NCBI GenBank assembly: GCA_017418975.1
Contig: JAFOMG010000011.1
Span: 248,001 to 312,000, forward strand
Length of the DNA stretch: 64,000 nucleotides
Direction: 5' to 3'
Origin: Sphingomonas sp.
GTDB taxonomy: Bacteria > Pseudomonadota > Alphaproteobacteria > Sphingomonadales > Sphingomonadaceae
Made by a program: the position numbers and the translations under genes. The notes beneath the pieces are model-generated. The model searched no databases and was not told where the DNA came from. It was given only the letters and a program-made list of their open reading frames with translations. Of this stretch, positions 7,258 through 16,239 are shown in pieces; position 1 is the first letter of the stretch, and each line of letters opens with the position of its first letter.

Positions 7258-8261
7258 ACCGCCGCCGCATCGCGATCTTCGTCGTCATCGTCGGGCTGGT
7301 GATCGCCGCGATCGCCACCAGCGGCTTCGGCCTGTTCAAGGCGCGGGACGATGGCGCGCTTCGGCTGAACGGCAATGTCGATATCCGCGAAGTCGATCTC
7401 GGCTTCCGGGTGAGCGGCCGCATTGCCGCGATCGGCGTGGAGGAAGGCGCGCGCGTGAAGCAGGGCCAGCTGCTCGCCACGCTCGATGCCGCCACGCTCG
7501 ACAGCCGCATCGCCCAGGCAGACGCGCAGGTCTCGCAGGCCGAGGCGCAGCTCGCCAAGCTCCGCAACGGCAATCGCTCGCAGGACATCGCCCAGGCCCG
7601 CGCCCGCGCGGATGCCGCCGCCGCGGTGGCGCAGGATGCCGAGCGCGACTATGCCCGGCGCCAGCCGCTGGTCGAGCCCGGCGCGATCAGCCGGGACGTC
7701 TGGGAGCAGACGGTGGCGGCGCGGGACAAGGCGCGTGCCGATCTTGCCCAGGCGCGCCAGGCGCTCTCGCTGATGCACGCCGGCAGCCGCAAGGAGGACG
7801 TCGCCGCTGCCGCTGCCGACGTCCGCGCCGCCATGGCCGCGCGCCAGGGTGCCGCGACCGATCTCGGCGATGCCCGGCTGCTCGCCTCGACCGACGGCAC
7901 GGTGGTGACGCGCGCCCGCGAGCCCGGCGCGATCGTCCAGCCCGGCGAGACGGTGCTGACGCTGGCGATCCTGCGGCCGCTGCGCGTGCGCGCCTATGTC
8001 GCGGAGAGCGATCTTTCGCGGATCGGCCCGGGGATGAAGGTGGTCGTCTCCGCCGACGGCAATCCCAGGCGCTATCACGGCACGATCGGCTATATCTCGC
8101 CGCGCGCCGAGTTCACGCCCAAGACGGTCGAGACCGAGAATCTGCGCACCGATCTCGTCTATCAGCTGCGCATCATCGTCGACGATCCGGACGACGCGCT
8201 GCGCCAGGGCCAGCCGGTGAGCGTCTCGGTGCCCGGCGCGCGGCCTAAGCACAAGGATTGA
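7254..8261 (+). CDS. HlyD family periplasmic adaptor (YbhG-like)
   Basis: 335 aa membrane fusion protein. An uncleaved N-terminal helix (IAIFVVIVGLVIAAIATSGF) anchors it in the inner membrane; a biotinyl-lipoyl-like half (VDLGFRVSGRIAAIGVEEGARVKQGQLLATLD) precedes a long Ala/Gln-rich coiled-coil hairpin (residues about 80-190) and the returning lipoyl half (ASTDGTVVTRAREPGAIVQPGETVLTLA), then a beta-barrel. It would bridge the ABC transporter at 8312-12269 to the outer membrane factor at 12275. Start overlaps the TetR stop by 4 bases. Confidence 0.93.
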   Translation: MNRRRIAIFVVIVGLVIAAIATSGFGLFKARDDGALRLNGNVDIREVDLGFRVSGRIAAIGVEEGARVKQGQLLATLDAATLDSRIAQADAQVSQAEAQLAKLRNGNRSQDIAQARARADAAAAVAQDAERDYARRQPLVEPGAISRDVWEQTVAARDKARADLAQARQALSLMHAGSRKEDVAAAAADVRAAMAARQGAATDLGDARLLASTDGTVVTRAREPGAIVQPGETVLTLAILRPLRVRAYVAESDLSRIGPGMKVVVSADGNPRRYHGTIGYISPRAEFTPKTVETENLRTDLVYQLRIIVDDPDDALRQGQPVSVSVPGARPKHKD

Positions 8262-8311
8262 GGGGGGTGGTGCGCGCTTCCCCGCGCATTCCCCTCCCTG
8301 GAAGGGAGAAG

Positions 8312-10039
8312 ATGACCCAATCCCTCGCCCAAACCACCGATCTCGTGAAATGCTTCGGCGACAACCGTGCGCTCGACGGCGTGGCGATGGCGATCGCGCC
8401 GGGACGGATCACCGGGCTGGTCGGGCCGGACGGGGCGGGCAAGACCACGCTGATCCGCATCCTGGCCGGGCTGATGGCGCCGAGTTCGGGAATCGTGGAG
8501 GTGCTCGGCGGCGCGCCGGGCGAGAAGCTCGACGATCTCGGCTATATGCCTCAGCGCTTCGGCCTCTACGAAGACCTGTCCGTCATCGAGAACCTCGAAT
8601 TATACGCCGAAGTGCGCGGCCTGCCGAAGGACGAGCGGCGGGCGAGCTTCGACCGGCTGCTCGAATTCACCGATCTCGCCCGTTTCCAGGATCGGCTGGC
8701 GGGCAAGCTCTCGGGCGGCATGAAGCAGAAGCTGGGCCTTGCCTGCGCGCTGGTGAAGACGCCCAGGGTGCTGCTGCTCGACGAGCCCGGCGTCGGCGTC
8801 GACCCGATCAGCCGCCGCGAGCTCTGGAGCATGGTCGGCGACCTGACCGGGCAGGGCATCGGCGTGCTGTGGTCGACGGCCTATCTCGACGAGGCGGAGA
8901 AGTGCGACACCGTCTATCTGCTCAACGAAGGCAAGCTGCTGTTCGACGGGCCGCCGGCGGAGCTGACCGGCCGGGTGCGGGACCGGGTGATCCGCGTCAC
9001 CGGCTTCAAGGAGCGCCGCCGCGCCTTCCTCACCCATGCGCTCGACCGCGACGATGTGATCGACGGCACGATCCAGGGCCGCTCGGTGCGGCTGCTGCTC
9101 CGGGACGGCAGGCGGGTGCCCGATGCCGGCGCCTTTGCGGCCGGCCCGGACACCGAAGTCCAGCCTGCCGATCCGCGCTTCGAGGACGGCTTCATCGAGC
9201 GGCTGGGCGGCGGCCCCAAGGGCACGTCCGCGCTGGCGGAGCGCTATCGCACCATCCCCGAAACCGATGTCGATGCGATCGCGGCGAACGGCCTCACCAA
9301 GGTCTTCGGCGACTTCACCGCGGCCAGGGACATGAACTTCCGCATCCCCAGGGGCCAGATATTCGGGCTTCTCGGCCCGAACGGAGCGGGCAAGTCGACC
9401 ACGTTCAAGATGCTCTGCGGGCTGCTTTCGCCCACGTCGGGGACCGGCGCGGTCGCGGGCCGGTCGCTGCGCCACAGCCGGGCCGACGCCCGCGCCCAGC
9501 TGGGCTATATGGCCCAGAAATTCTCCCTCTATGGCGATCTCTCGGTTCGCCAGAATCTCGATTTCTTCGCCGGCGCCTATGACCTGCCGCGCGACAAGGC
9601 GCGCCGGGCGATCGCGGCGATGATCGAGATCTTCGAGCTTCAGGACAAGCTCGACGTCAATGCCGGCACCCTGCCGCTGGGCTTCAAGCAGCGCCTCGCC
9701 CTGGCCTGCGCGGTGATGCACGAGCCGCCGGTGCTGTTCCTCGACGAGCCGACTTCAGGCGTCGATCCCGTCACGCGCCGCGAATTCTGGATGCACATCA
9801 ACGGCCTGGTCGAGAAGGGCGTGACCGTGCTGGTCACCACCCATTTCATGGACGAAGCCGAATATTGCGACCGGGCGACGCTGATCTACCGCGCAGAGCA
9901 GATCGCCACCGGCACGCCCGACGAGCTCAAGGCCGAGGCCGCCCGCCTCACCGGTGCGGAGGACCCGACGATGGAGGACGCGTTCATCGCCCTGATCGAG
10001 GCGTTCGACCGCAAGCGCGAAGCGAGGGAAGCCGCATGA
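8312..10039 (+). CDS. Dual-domain ABC transporter ATPase (YbhF-like)
   Basis: 575 aa with two nucleotide-binding domains in tandem. NBD1: Walker A GPDGAGKTT (38-46), signature LSGGM (133-137), Walker B VLLLDEP (153-159). NBD2: Walker A GPNGAGKST, Walker B VLFLDEP, switch His511. NBD1 has Ala190 where the switch His should be (WSTAYLDEAE), and NBD2 has LPLGF (454-458) in place of LSGGQ, so in a head-to-tail dimer one ATP site is canonical and the other degenerate. The start at 8312 follows AAGGGAGAAG; the RBS core AGGGAG can pair with CTCCCT at 8294-8299. It energises the two permeases that follow. Confidence 0.94.
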   Translation: MTQSLAQTTDLVKCFGDNRALDGVAMAIAPGRITGLVGPDGAGKTTLIRILAGLMAPSSGIVEVLGGAPGEKLDDLGYMPQRFGLYEDLSVIENLELYAEVRGLPKDERRASFDRLLEFTDLARFQDRLAGKLSGGMKQKLGLACALVKTPRVLLLDEPGVGVDPISRRELWSMVGDLTGQGIGVLWSTAYLDEAEKCDTVYLLNEGKLLFDGPPAELTGRVRDRVIRVTGFKERRRAFLTHALDRDDVIDGTIQGRSVRLLLRDGRRVPDAGAFAAGPDTEVQPADPRFEDGFIERLGGGPKGTSALAERYRTIPETDVDAIAANGLTKVFGDFTAARDMNFRIPRGQIFGLLGPNGAGKSTTFKMLCGLLSPTSGTGAVAGRSLRHSRADARAQLGYMAQKFSLYGDLSVRQNLDFFAGAYDLPRDKARRAIAAMIEIFELQDKLDVNAGTLPLGFKQRLALACAVMHEPPVLFLDEPTSGVDPVTRREFWMHINGLVEKGVTVLVTTHFMDEAEYCDRATLIYRAEQIATGTPDELKAEAARLTGAEDPTMEDAFIALIEAFDRKREAREAA

Positions 10040-11166
10040 GTTTCCGCTTCGACCTCAGGCGCCTGGCGGCGCTGGTCCGCAAGGAGGGCGCGCAGATCCT
10101 GCGTGATCCCTCCACTTTCCTGATCGCCTTCGTGCTGCCGATGATCCTGCTCTTCCTGTTCGGCTATGCGGTCTCGCTCGACAGCACGCGCACCCGGGTG
10201 GGCCTGGTGATCCAGGACGGCAGCGGCCCCGCGCTCCGCCTGGCCCAGGCCTATCGCAGCTCGCGCTATTTCCTGGTGACCGAGGCGCGCACCGTCGCGG
10301 AAGTGCGCGACAAGCTGATCGATGGCGAGCTGCGCGCGCTGATCGTCATCCCCCAGGATTTCGGCCAGGGCGTGAAGCGCGGCAAGGTCCCGCCGATCCA
10401 GATCGTCACCGATGGTTCCCAGCCCAACACCGCCAATTTCGCCGCGGCCTATGGCGAAGGCGTTCGCGCGACCTGGGCCGCGGCCGAGGGGCTGGAGCGC
10501 GATCCCGGCGCCCGCGAGGCGCCGGTCACCATCTCGGCGCGCTACTGGTACAATCCCGAGCTCAAGAGCAGATTCTTCCTCGTCCCCGGATCGATCGCGA
10601 ACGTGATGACGATGGTCGGCACCCTGCTCACCGCGCTCGTCGTCGCCCGCGAATGGGAGCGGGGGACGATGGAGGCGATGATGGCCACGCCGATCTCGAT
10701 GGCCGAGTTCATCGCCAGCAAGGTCATCCCCTATTTCTTCCTGGCCCAGGCCTCGATGACGCTCTGCGCGGTGATCGGGATATGGATATTCGGCGTGCCG
10801 TTCCGCGGCTCGATCTTCGCGCTCTACGCCATCTCCTCGGCCTTTCTGATGCCGGCGCTGGGCCTGGGCCTGTTCATCTCGGCGGCGACCAAGAACCAGT
10901 TCGTCGCGAGCCAGGTGGCGCTGCTCTCGGCCTTTCTGCCGACCTTCCTGCTCTCCGGCTTCATCTTCGAGATCGGCTCGATGCCCTGGCCGATCCAGGC
11001 GCTGACCTATATCGTCCCGGCGCGCTACCTGATCCCCAGCCTCGAGACGGTGTTCCTGGCCGGCGACCAATGGGGGCTGCTGCTGCCGAACATCGGCATC
11101 ATGCTGGCCTTCGGCATGGTCTTCTTCACGCTCTCCTTCCGCGTCACTCGCCGGAGCCTCGACTGA
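10036..11166 (+). CDS. ABC-2 type permease (YbhS-like)
   Basis: 376 aa. One N-terminal membrane helix (STFLIAFVLPMILLFLFGYAVSL), a large periplasmic domain (about residues 55-175) and a C-terminal block of five helices including the ABC-2 motif region AREWERGTMEAMMATPISMAEFIASK. The start overlaps the ATPase stop (ATGA) and the stop overlaps the next permease (TGATG), so the subunits are translationally coupled. With its paralogue it forms the heterodimeric membrane channel of the efflux pump. A YWYNPELKSRFFLVPG motif is shared with the second permease (NWYNPALDYIWFTLPS). Confidence 0.93.
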   Translation: MSFRFDLRRLAALVRKEGAQILRDPSTFLIAFVLPMILLFLFGYAVSLDSTRTRVGLVIQDGSGPALRLAQAYRSSRYFLVTEARTVAEVRDKLIDGELRALIVIPQDFGQGVKRGKVPPIQIVTDGSQPNTANFAAAYGEGVRATWAAAEGLERDPGAREAPVTISARYWYNPELKSRFFLVPGSIANVMTMVGTLLTALVVAREWERGTMEAMMATPISMAEFIASKVIPYFFLAQASMTLCAVIGIWIFGVPFRGSIFALYAISSAFLMPALGLGLFISAATKNQFVASQVALLSAFLPTFLLSGFIFEIGSMPWPIQALTYIVPARYLIPSLETVFLAGDQWGLLLPNIGIMLAFGMVFFTLSFRVTRRSLD

Positions 11167-12269
11167 TGCGCCGCTTGTTCGCCATGATCGTCAAGGAGAT
11201 GTGGGCGGTGCTGCGCGATCCGCAGGCGCGGCTGGTGCTGTTCGTGCCGCCGCTGATGCAGCTCTTCATCTTCACCTATGCCACCACGCTCGACGTGAAG
11301 AATGTCGATATCGGCATCCTCGACCGCAGCTCGGGCGCGCATTCGGTCGAGCTGGTCCAGCGCATCGCCGGCAGCCCCAATTTCCGCCGGATCGAGCGGC
11401 TGGCGACGCCGGCCGCGCTCAAGTCGGCGATCGACAACCAGAAGGTGATCGCCGCCCTGGTGATAGACGAGGATTTCGACCGCAACCTCGCGCGCGGCAA
11501 GACCGCCACGATCGGCCTGGTGCTCGATGGCCGCCGCTCCAACGCGGCGCAGATCGTGGCGGGCTATGTCACCAACATCGCCGGCACCCTGGGCGCCGAG
11601 CTGGCCCCGCCGCAGCTGCGCGGGCAGGCGGGCGGCAGCGTGGTGACCAACTGGTACAATCCGGCGCTCGACTATATCTGGTTCACGCTCCCCTCGCTCG
11701 TCGCGATCATCACGTCGGTGGCGGGGCTCGCCATCACCTCGCAATCGGTGGCGCGCGAGCGCGAGCTGGGGACGTTCGACCAGCTGATGGTCTCGCCCTT
11801 GCGGGTCCATGAGATACTGATCGGCAAGATGGTGCCGCCCTTCGTGATCGGGATGATCAACGGCAGCGTCTATCTGGTGGTGGCGCCGCTGGTCTTCGGC
11901 GTGCCCTTCACCGGATCGCTGCTGCTCTTCTGGCTGTCGCTCGGCATGTATCTGCTCGCGCTGATCGGCATGGGCATGCTCGTCTCGGCCGCATCGCAGA
12001 CGCAGCAGCAAGCCTTTCTCGGCGTGTTCCTCGTCACCACGCCGCTGATCCTGCTCTCGGGCTATGCCAGCCCGATCGACAACATGCCCGATTGGCTGCA
12101 GACGATCACCTATCTCGATCCCGCCCGCTATTTCCTCGTCATCGTCCAGGGGCTGTTCCTCAAGGCGATGCCGGCGGAAGCGGTGTTCCACCAGCTCTGG
12201 CCGCTCGCGCTGATCGCCTGCGTCACGCTCTCCGCCTCGGCCTGGCTCTTCCGCGCGCGCATGGAGTGA
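11166..12269 (+). CDS. ABC-2 type permease (YbhR-like)
   Basis: 367 aa, same architecture as the preceding permease: first helix LVLFVPPLMQLFIFTYATTL, periplasmic domain, then SLVAIITSVAGLAITSQSVA and four further helices with ABC-2 signature ARERELGTFDQLMVSPLRVHEILIGK. The conserved YLDPARYF loop near the end corresponds to YIVPARYL in its partner. The ATG shares one base with the previous stop. Substrates of such pumps are usually cationic drugs or other toxic small molecules; the substrate here is not deducible. Confidence 0.93.
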   Translation: MRRLFAMIVKEMWAVLRDPQARLVLFVPPLMQLFIFTYATTLDVKNVDIGILDRSSGAHSVELVQRIAGSPNFRRIERLATPAALKSAIDNQKVIAALVIDEDFDRNLARGKTATIGLVLDGRRSNAAQIVAGYVTNIAGTLGAELAPPQLRGQAGGSVVTNWYNPALDYIWFTLPSLVAIITSVAGLAITSQSVARERELGTFDQLMVSPLRVHEILIGKMVPPFVIGMINGSVYLVVAPLVFGVPFTGSLLLFWLSLGMYLLALIGMGMLVSAASQTQQQAFLGVFLVTTPLILLSGYASPIDNMPDWLQTITYLDPARYFLVIVQGLFLKAMPAEAVFHQLWPLALIACVTLSASAWLFRARME

Positions 12270-12274
12270 TCCCG

Positions 12275-13678
12275 ATGATCCGCTCGCTTCCCCTGTTCCT
12301 GCCGCCCCTGCTGCTGGCTTCCGCCTGCGCGGTCGGGCCGGACTATCACGCGCCCGAGACCAAGGCGGCACCCCAGTGGCTGGAGGCCGGCGCGCCGGGC
12401 CAGGTCGACCTGAGCTGGTGGGACCGGTTCGGCGATCCGCAGCTCTCCGCGCTGGTGCGGCGCGCGGTGGCTTCCAGCCCCGATCTCAAGGAGGCCCAGG
12501 GCCGGCTCGCCGAGGCGCGGGCCAATCGCGAGGCGATTGCGGGCGGGCGGCTGCCCAGCGTCACCGCCACCGGCTCGGGGACGGAGAATGTGCTGAGCAA
12601 CAACGGCCAGCTGCCGCTCGGCAGCATTCCCTTTCCCGGTTTCTCGCGCGATTTCCCGCTCTTCGACCTGGGCTTCGACGCGAGCTGGGAAATCGACCTG
12701 TGGGGGCGCCGCACGCGCCAGATGCAGGGCGCCGCGGCGCGCGAGCAGAGCGCGGAATTCGCCCGGCGCGACGTGATGCTGACGCTGATCGCCGAAGTGG
12801 TGCGCAGCTATATGGACCTGCGCGCCGCCCAGGCCGATACGGCCACCGCCGAGCAGCAGGCGCTGTCCAATGCCGAGCTCGCCCGCCTCACCCGCCTGCG
12901 CTTCGATGCCGGCGAGGCTTCGCGCCTCGACCTCGAACGGGCCGACGCCGCCGCCCGGGCAAGCGCGGCGGCGGTGCCCAATGCCCGGGCGCAGGCCAGC
13001 GCCGCCGCCTATCGCATCGCCACGCTGGCGGGCGCGCCGCCCGAGCAGCTGGTGCCCGAGCTGCAGGCCCCGGGCCCCTTGCCGGCGAGCCCCGATGCGA
13101 TCCTGGTGGGGCTGCGTTCCGAGCTGCTCGAGCGCCGCCCCGATGTGCGCCGCGCCGAGCGCGACCTGGCCGCGGCCACCGCCGATATCGGTGTCGCCAC
13201 CGCCGATCTCTTCCCGCGCTTCAGCCTGTTCGGCAGCATCGGCCAGCAGGCGCGCAAGCCCGGCGATCTCTTCTCGACCGATTCGACGCGCCTGCAGATC
13301 GGGCCCAGCTTTTCCTGGCCGATCTTCCAGGGCGGCACGATCCGCGCCCAGATCCGCGCCGCCGATGCGCGCGCGGACCAGGCCGCGGCGCGCTACGAAA
13401 AGGCCGTGATCGGCGCGCTTTCCGACAGCGAGGCGGCGATCAACCGCTTCCTCAACGCGCGTGCCGCCGCGGAGGATGCCGCCGCGTCGCTCCAGCGCGA
13501 ACAGGGGGCCTTCGCGCTTGCCCGGAAGCGCGCCGATCGCGGCGAGGACGACCGGCTGACGCTGGAGCGCGCCCGCCAGTCGCTGCTTGCCGCCGAGCAG
13601 CGCGACCAGCAGGCACGCGCGGCCAAGGCGCAGGCGGCGACGGCGCTCTACAAGGCGCTGGGCGGGGGCTGGAGCTGA
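12275..13678 (+). CDS. Outer membrane efflux lipoprotein, NodT/OprM family
   Basis: 467 aa. Lipoprotein signal with lipobox LASAC (residues about 14-18), then the two-repeat TolC-type body: VGPDYHAPE, LSWWDRFGDPQLSALVRRAV, LGFDASWEIDLWGRRTRQ and LLERRPDVRRAERDLAAATADIGVATADLFPR are family hallmarks. It sits 5 bases after the last permease, so pump, adaptor and exit duct are all in one operon. The duct would form a trimer crossing the outer membrane and periplasm. Confidence 0.94.
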   Translation: MIRSLPLFLPPLLLASACAVGPDYHAPETKAAPQWLEAGAPGQVDLSWWDRFGDPQLSALVRRAVASSPDLKEAQGRLAEARANREAIAGGRLPSVTATGSGTENVLSNNGQLPLGSIPFPGFSRDFPLFDLGFDASWEIDLWGRRTRQMQGAAAREQSAEFARRDVMLTLIAEVVRSYMDLRAAQADTATAEQQALSNAELARLTRLRFDAGEASRLDLERADAAARASAAAVPNARAQASAAAYRIATLAGAPPEQLVPELQAPGPLPASPDAILVGLRSELLERRPDVRRAERDLAAATADIGVATADLFPRFSLFGSIGQQARKPGDLFSTDSTRLQIGPSFSWPIFQGGTIRAQIRAADARADQAAARYEKAVIGALSDSEAAINRFLNARAAAEDAAASLQREQGAFALARKRADRGEDDRLTLERARQSLLAAEQRDQQARAAKAQAATALYKALGGGWS

Positions 13679-13921
13679 GCCCGGGACAATCCTTCCTCGC
13701 CCTTGCTATGTAGGATTTCGCCTGCTTGCGTCTCGCAGCCGAGCTTCGCGTCCGGCCGCTCTTTGTCTTGTTGGATGGATAGGATCACGCACACGCAAGA
13801 ATGTTGCGAGATGCGGCCGGTTGACGGGAAATTAGGGAAAATAGGCTGCCGCGAGAACCGCGCTTGGCGTGAACTTTGGCGAGTCCCCCGGCGACGCGCA
13901 GTTCGAGAACGCGACGGTGGT

Positions 13922-15526
13922 TCAGGCGGCCGGCATGCGGATCTCGAAGCGAGTCCCGCGCTCGGCCGCCGCCAGCGCGATCGTCCCGCCATGCGAGGCG
14001 AGCAGCGAGCGGGCGATCGGCAGGCCCAGCCCGGTGCCGCCCGCGGCACGGCGGCTGGTGAAGAAGGGCTCGAAGATCCGGGCGCGATCCGCCTCCGGGA
14101 TGCCGGGGCCGTCATCGGCGACGGTCAGCAGGATCTCGCCGCCCGCCTCCTCCGCCGCCAGCCGCACCCGGTCCGCGCCGGCCTGGCGGCTGTTCTCGAC
14201 CAGGCTGCCGACGATCGCCTCCAGCATCGGCCCGGGCAGGGCGGCGCGGGGCAGCGCGCCGGGCACGTCGATCGCGAAGGCCAGCCCGCGCTCGCCCCAG
14301 GCATCGGCGATGCGGTGCAGCGCGGGCGCGATATCGGTGGCCGCATCGGCATCGGTTTCGGCCATGTCGGCGCGCGCCAGCTCGAGCAGGCGCGTGACGA
14401 GCTGGGCGAGCCGGTCGGCATCGGCGCCGGCATTGGCGAGGAAGCGGCGGCGGTCCGCCTCGTTCATCCCGGCGTGATGATCCTCTAGGATCTCGATCAC
14501 GCCGCGGATGCCGGCCAGCGGCGTCTTGAACTCGTGGCTCACCGCATGGGCGAAGTCGCGCAGATAGCGCGAGCGCCGGTCGATCGCGCCGGCCATGGTG
14601 GCGAAGTCGGCATAGAGCGCCTGGATCTCGATCGCGGCTGTGCGCGGCACTTCGGGCACGGTGCCGCCGCCGCGCGCGACGTCGCGGGTCGCCTGGCTCA
14701 GCATCTCGATCGGCCGGGCGATGCCGCGCGAGAGCAGGCCGCTCAGCACGACGAGCGTGGCGAAGATCGCGCCGATGCCGAACAGGATCTTGCCGCGATC
14801 CTCGTAGAGTCCGCGGTACAGCGCGCGGGGCGAGCGCGAGAGCAGCAGGACCGCGACGACCTTGCCGTTCGCCAGCACCGGCCGGGCATGGTGGATGCGC
14901 AGGCCGGAGGCGCGGCTCAGCCATTCAAAGGCATATTCGGGACGATAGTCGCCGCGGCGGCGCAGCACGGTCTCGGGCCGGCCGCGGGCCGCCGTGGCGA
15001 GCTCGGGCAGGCCGGCCAGGCTCTTGCCGATGTTCCTGCCGATCAGGATGCGGCCGTCGGGGGCGAGCAGCAGGATCGAGGCGAGCGTCGCGTCTTCGGT
15101 GGCGGCGACCAGCGGGGCGAGCCGGCCGGCGGCGGCCAGCGCGTCGGGCGAAGCGCTTCCCGGCAGCGCGACCGGTTCGGGGCGCTCGGGCAGCGGCCGG
15201 GTGCCCAGGTCGATGGTCGAGAGCGGACCGCCCGCGATGCCGCGCGCGCCCGGCGGCGGCTCGCGCACCAGCTCGGGCCCGGCCGAGCCCGGCCATTCGG
15301 CGCTGGCGATGGCGGCAAGGGCGGTGCCCTGGGCGATCAGCTCGGCCTCGGTCTGGCGGACCAGGGTGTTCTCGTAGACGCGCAGGAACAGCGCGCCGGC
15401 GCCGGGCAGGGCAGCGACGAATATCAGGGTGGCGAGCAGGATCGTCCGCAACCGCAGCCGCGGCCAGTGGCGCCGCACCGGCGCCTTGAGCGCTTCGATC
15501 ACGCGCCGGGTCGTGCCCCGGATCAC
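13922..15526 (-). CDS. Sensor histidine kinase
   Basis: 534 aa. Short cytoplasmic N terminus, TM1 (TILLATLIFVAALPGAGALFL), a periplasmic sensor of about 190 residues, TM2 (ILFGIGAIFATLVVLSGLLS), HAMP-like linker, phosphoacceptor HAVSHEFKTPL (His about 331), and an ATPase domain with N box LVENSRQAG, G1 DDGPGIP and G2 GGTGLGLPIAR. GTG at 15526 was chosen because it overlaps the regulator stop (GTGA); another GTG lies at 15538. It is the last gene of an operon with the response regulator and a DUF4173 protein. The periplasmic GDYRPEYAFEWL/RIHHARPV region suggests a ligand-binding domain, ligand unknown. Confidence 0.93.
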   Translation of the reverse strand: MIRGTTRRVIEALKAPVRRHWPRLRLRTILLATLIFVAALPGAGALFLRVYENTLVRQTEAELIAQGTALAAIASAEWPGSAGPELVREPPPGARGIAGGPLSTIDLGTRPLPERPEPVALPGSASPDALAAAGRLAPLVAATEDATLASILLLAPDGRILIGRNIGKSLAGLPELATAARGRPETVLRRRGDYRPEYAFEWLSRASGLRIHHARPVLANGKVVAVLLLSRSPRALYRGLYEDRGKILFGIGAIFATLVVLSGLLSRGIARPIEMLSQATRDVARGGGTVPEVPRTAAIEIQALYADFATMAGAIDRRSRYLRDFAHAVSHEFKTPLAGIRGVIEILEDHHAGMNEADRRRFLANAGADADRLAQLVTRLLELARADMAETDADAATDIAPALHRIADAWGERGLAFAIDVPGALPRAALPGPMLEAIVGSLVENSRQAGADRVRLAAEEAGGEILLTVADDGPGIPEADRARIFEPFFTSRRAAGGTGLGLPIARSLLASHGGTIALAAAERGTRFEIRMPAA

Positions 15527-16239
15527 TGGCCCGAACACGGGCCGATGCGATATCCGATGCCGGGCCGGGTCTCGATCAGGTCCTGCGCGCCCGCCTGGGC
15601 GAATTTGGCGCGCAGGTTGCGGACATGGCTGTCGATCGTCCGGTCGGTGAGCGCGAAGCCCGGCCCGCGCAGCCGATCGATCAGCGCGTCGCGGCTGAAC
15701 ACCCTGGCGGGCATGCCGGCCAGCGTGCGCAAGATGCCGAACTCGGTGACGGTGAGCGGCACCGGGGCGCCCGCCCAGCTGGCGTCCCAGCTCTCGGGAT
15801 CGAGGGCGAGCCGGCCATGACGGATCGTTCCGGGGGCACGATCGACGGTGGGCGCCTGCGCGGCGGTGCGGCGGAGCACCGCCATCACCCGCGCCACTAC
15901 CTCGCGCGGCGAGAAGGGCTTGGTGACATAATCGTCCGCGCCCAGCTCGATGCCGAGGATCCGGTCGATCTCGTCGTCGCGCGACGAGAGGAACAGGATG
16001 GGCAGCCCGCCCTCGGCACGCAGCCTGCGGCAGACTTCCAGCCCGTCCATGCGGGGCATGTTGATGTCGAGCACGATCAGGTCTGGCTGCTGGCTCTCCG
16101 CGATCCGCAGCGTCTCCTCGCCGTCCGCCGCCTCGATCGTCTCCAGCCCCGCCTTGGCGAGCGCGAAGACGAGCAATTGCCGGATGTGCGGATCGTCATC
16201 GGCGACGAGGATGGTGCGGGGCATGGGGCATTGGATCAT
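15523..16239 (-). CDS. OmpR/PhoB-type response regulator
   Basis: 238 aa: receiver domain (residues about 8-120) with acidic pocket ADDD, phosphoacceptor Asp58 (LIVLDINMPRMDG) and Lys in VTKPFSPRE, followed by a winged-helix DNA-binding domain (TVTEFGILRTLAGMPARVFSRDALIDRL, RTIDSHVRNLRAKF). ATG at 16239 overlaps the DUF4173 stop (ATGA); a Met five codons later (16224) is an alternative. It is the cognate regulator of the kinase that follows. Target genes are unknown; the co-transcribed DUF4173 gene is an obvious candidate. Confidence 0.94.
   Translation of the reverse strand: MIQCPMPRTILVADDDPHIRQLLVFALAKAGLETIEAADGEETLRIAESQQPDLIVLDINMPRMDGLEVCRRLRAEGGLPILFLSSRDDEIDRILGIELGADDYVTKPFSPREVVARVMAVLRRTAAQAPTVDRAPGTIRHGRLALDPESWDASWAGAPVPLTVTEFGILRTLAGMPARVFSRDALIDRLRGPGFALTDRTIDSHVRNLRAKFAQAGAQDLIETRPGIGYRIGPCSGQ

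Noticed and set aside
13922..15820. Plus-strand frames opposite the histidine kinase and regulator
   Set aside because: No recognisable family; Arg/Gly/Ala-rich composition typical of antisense shadows.
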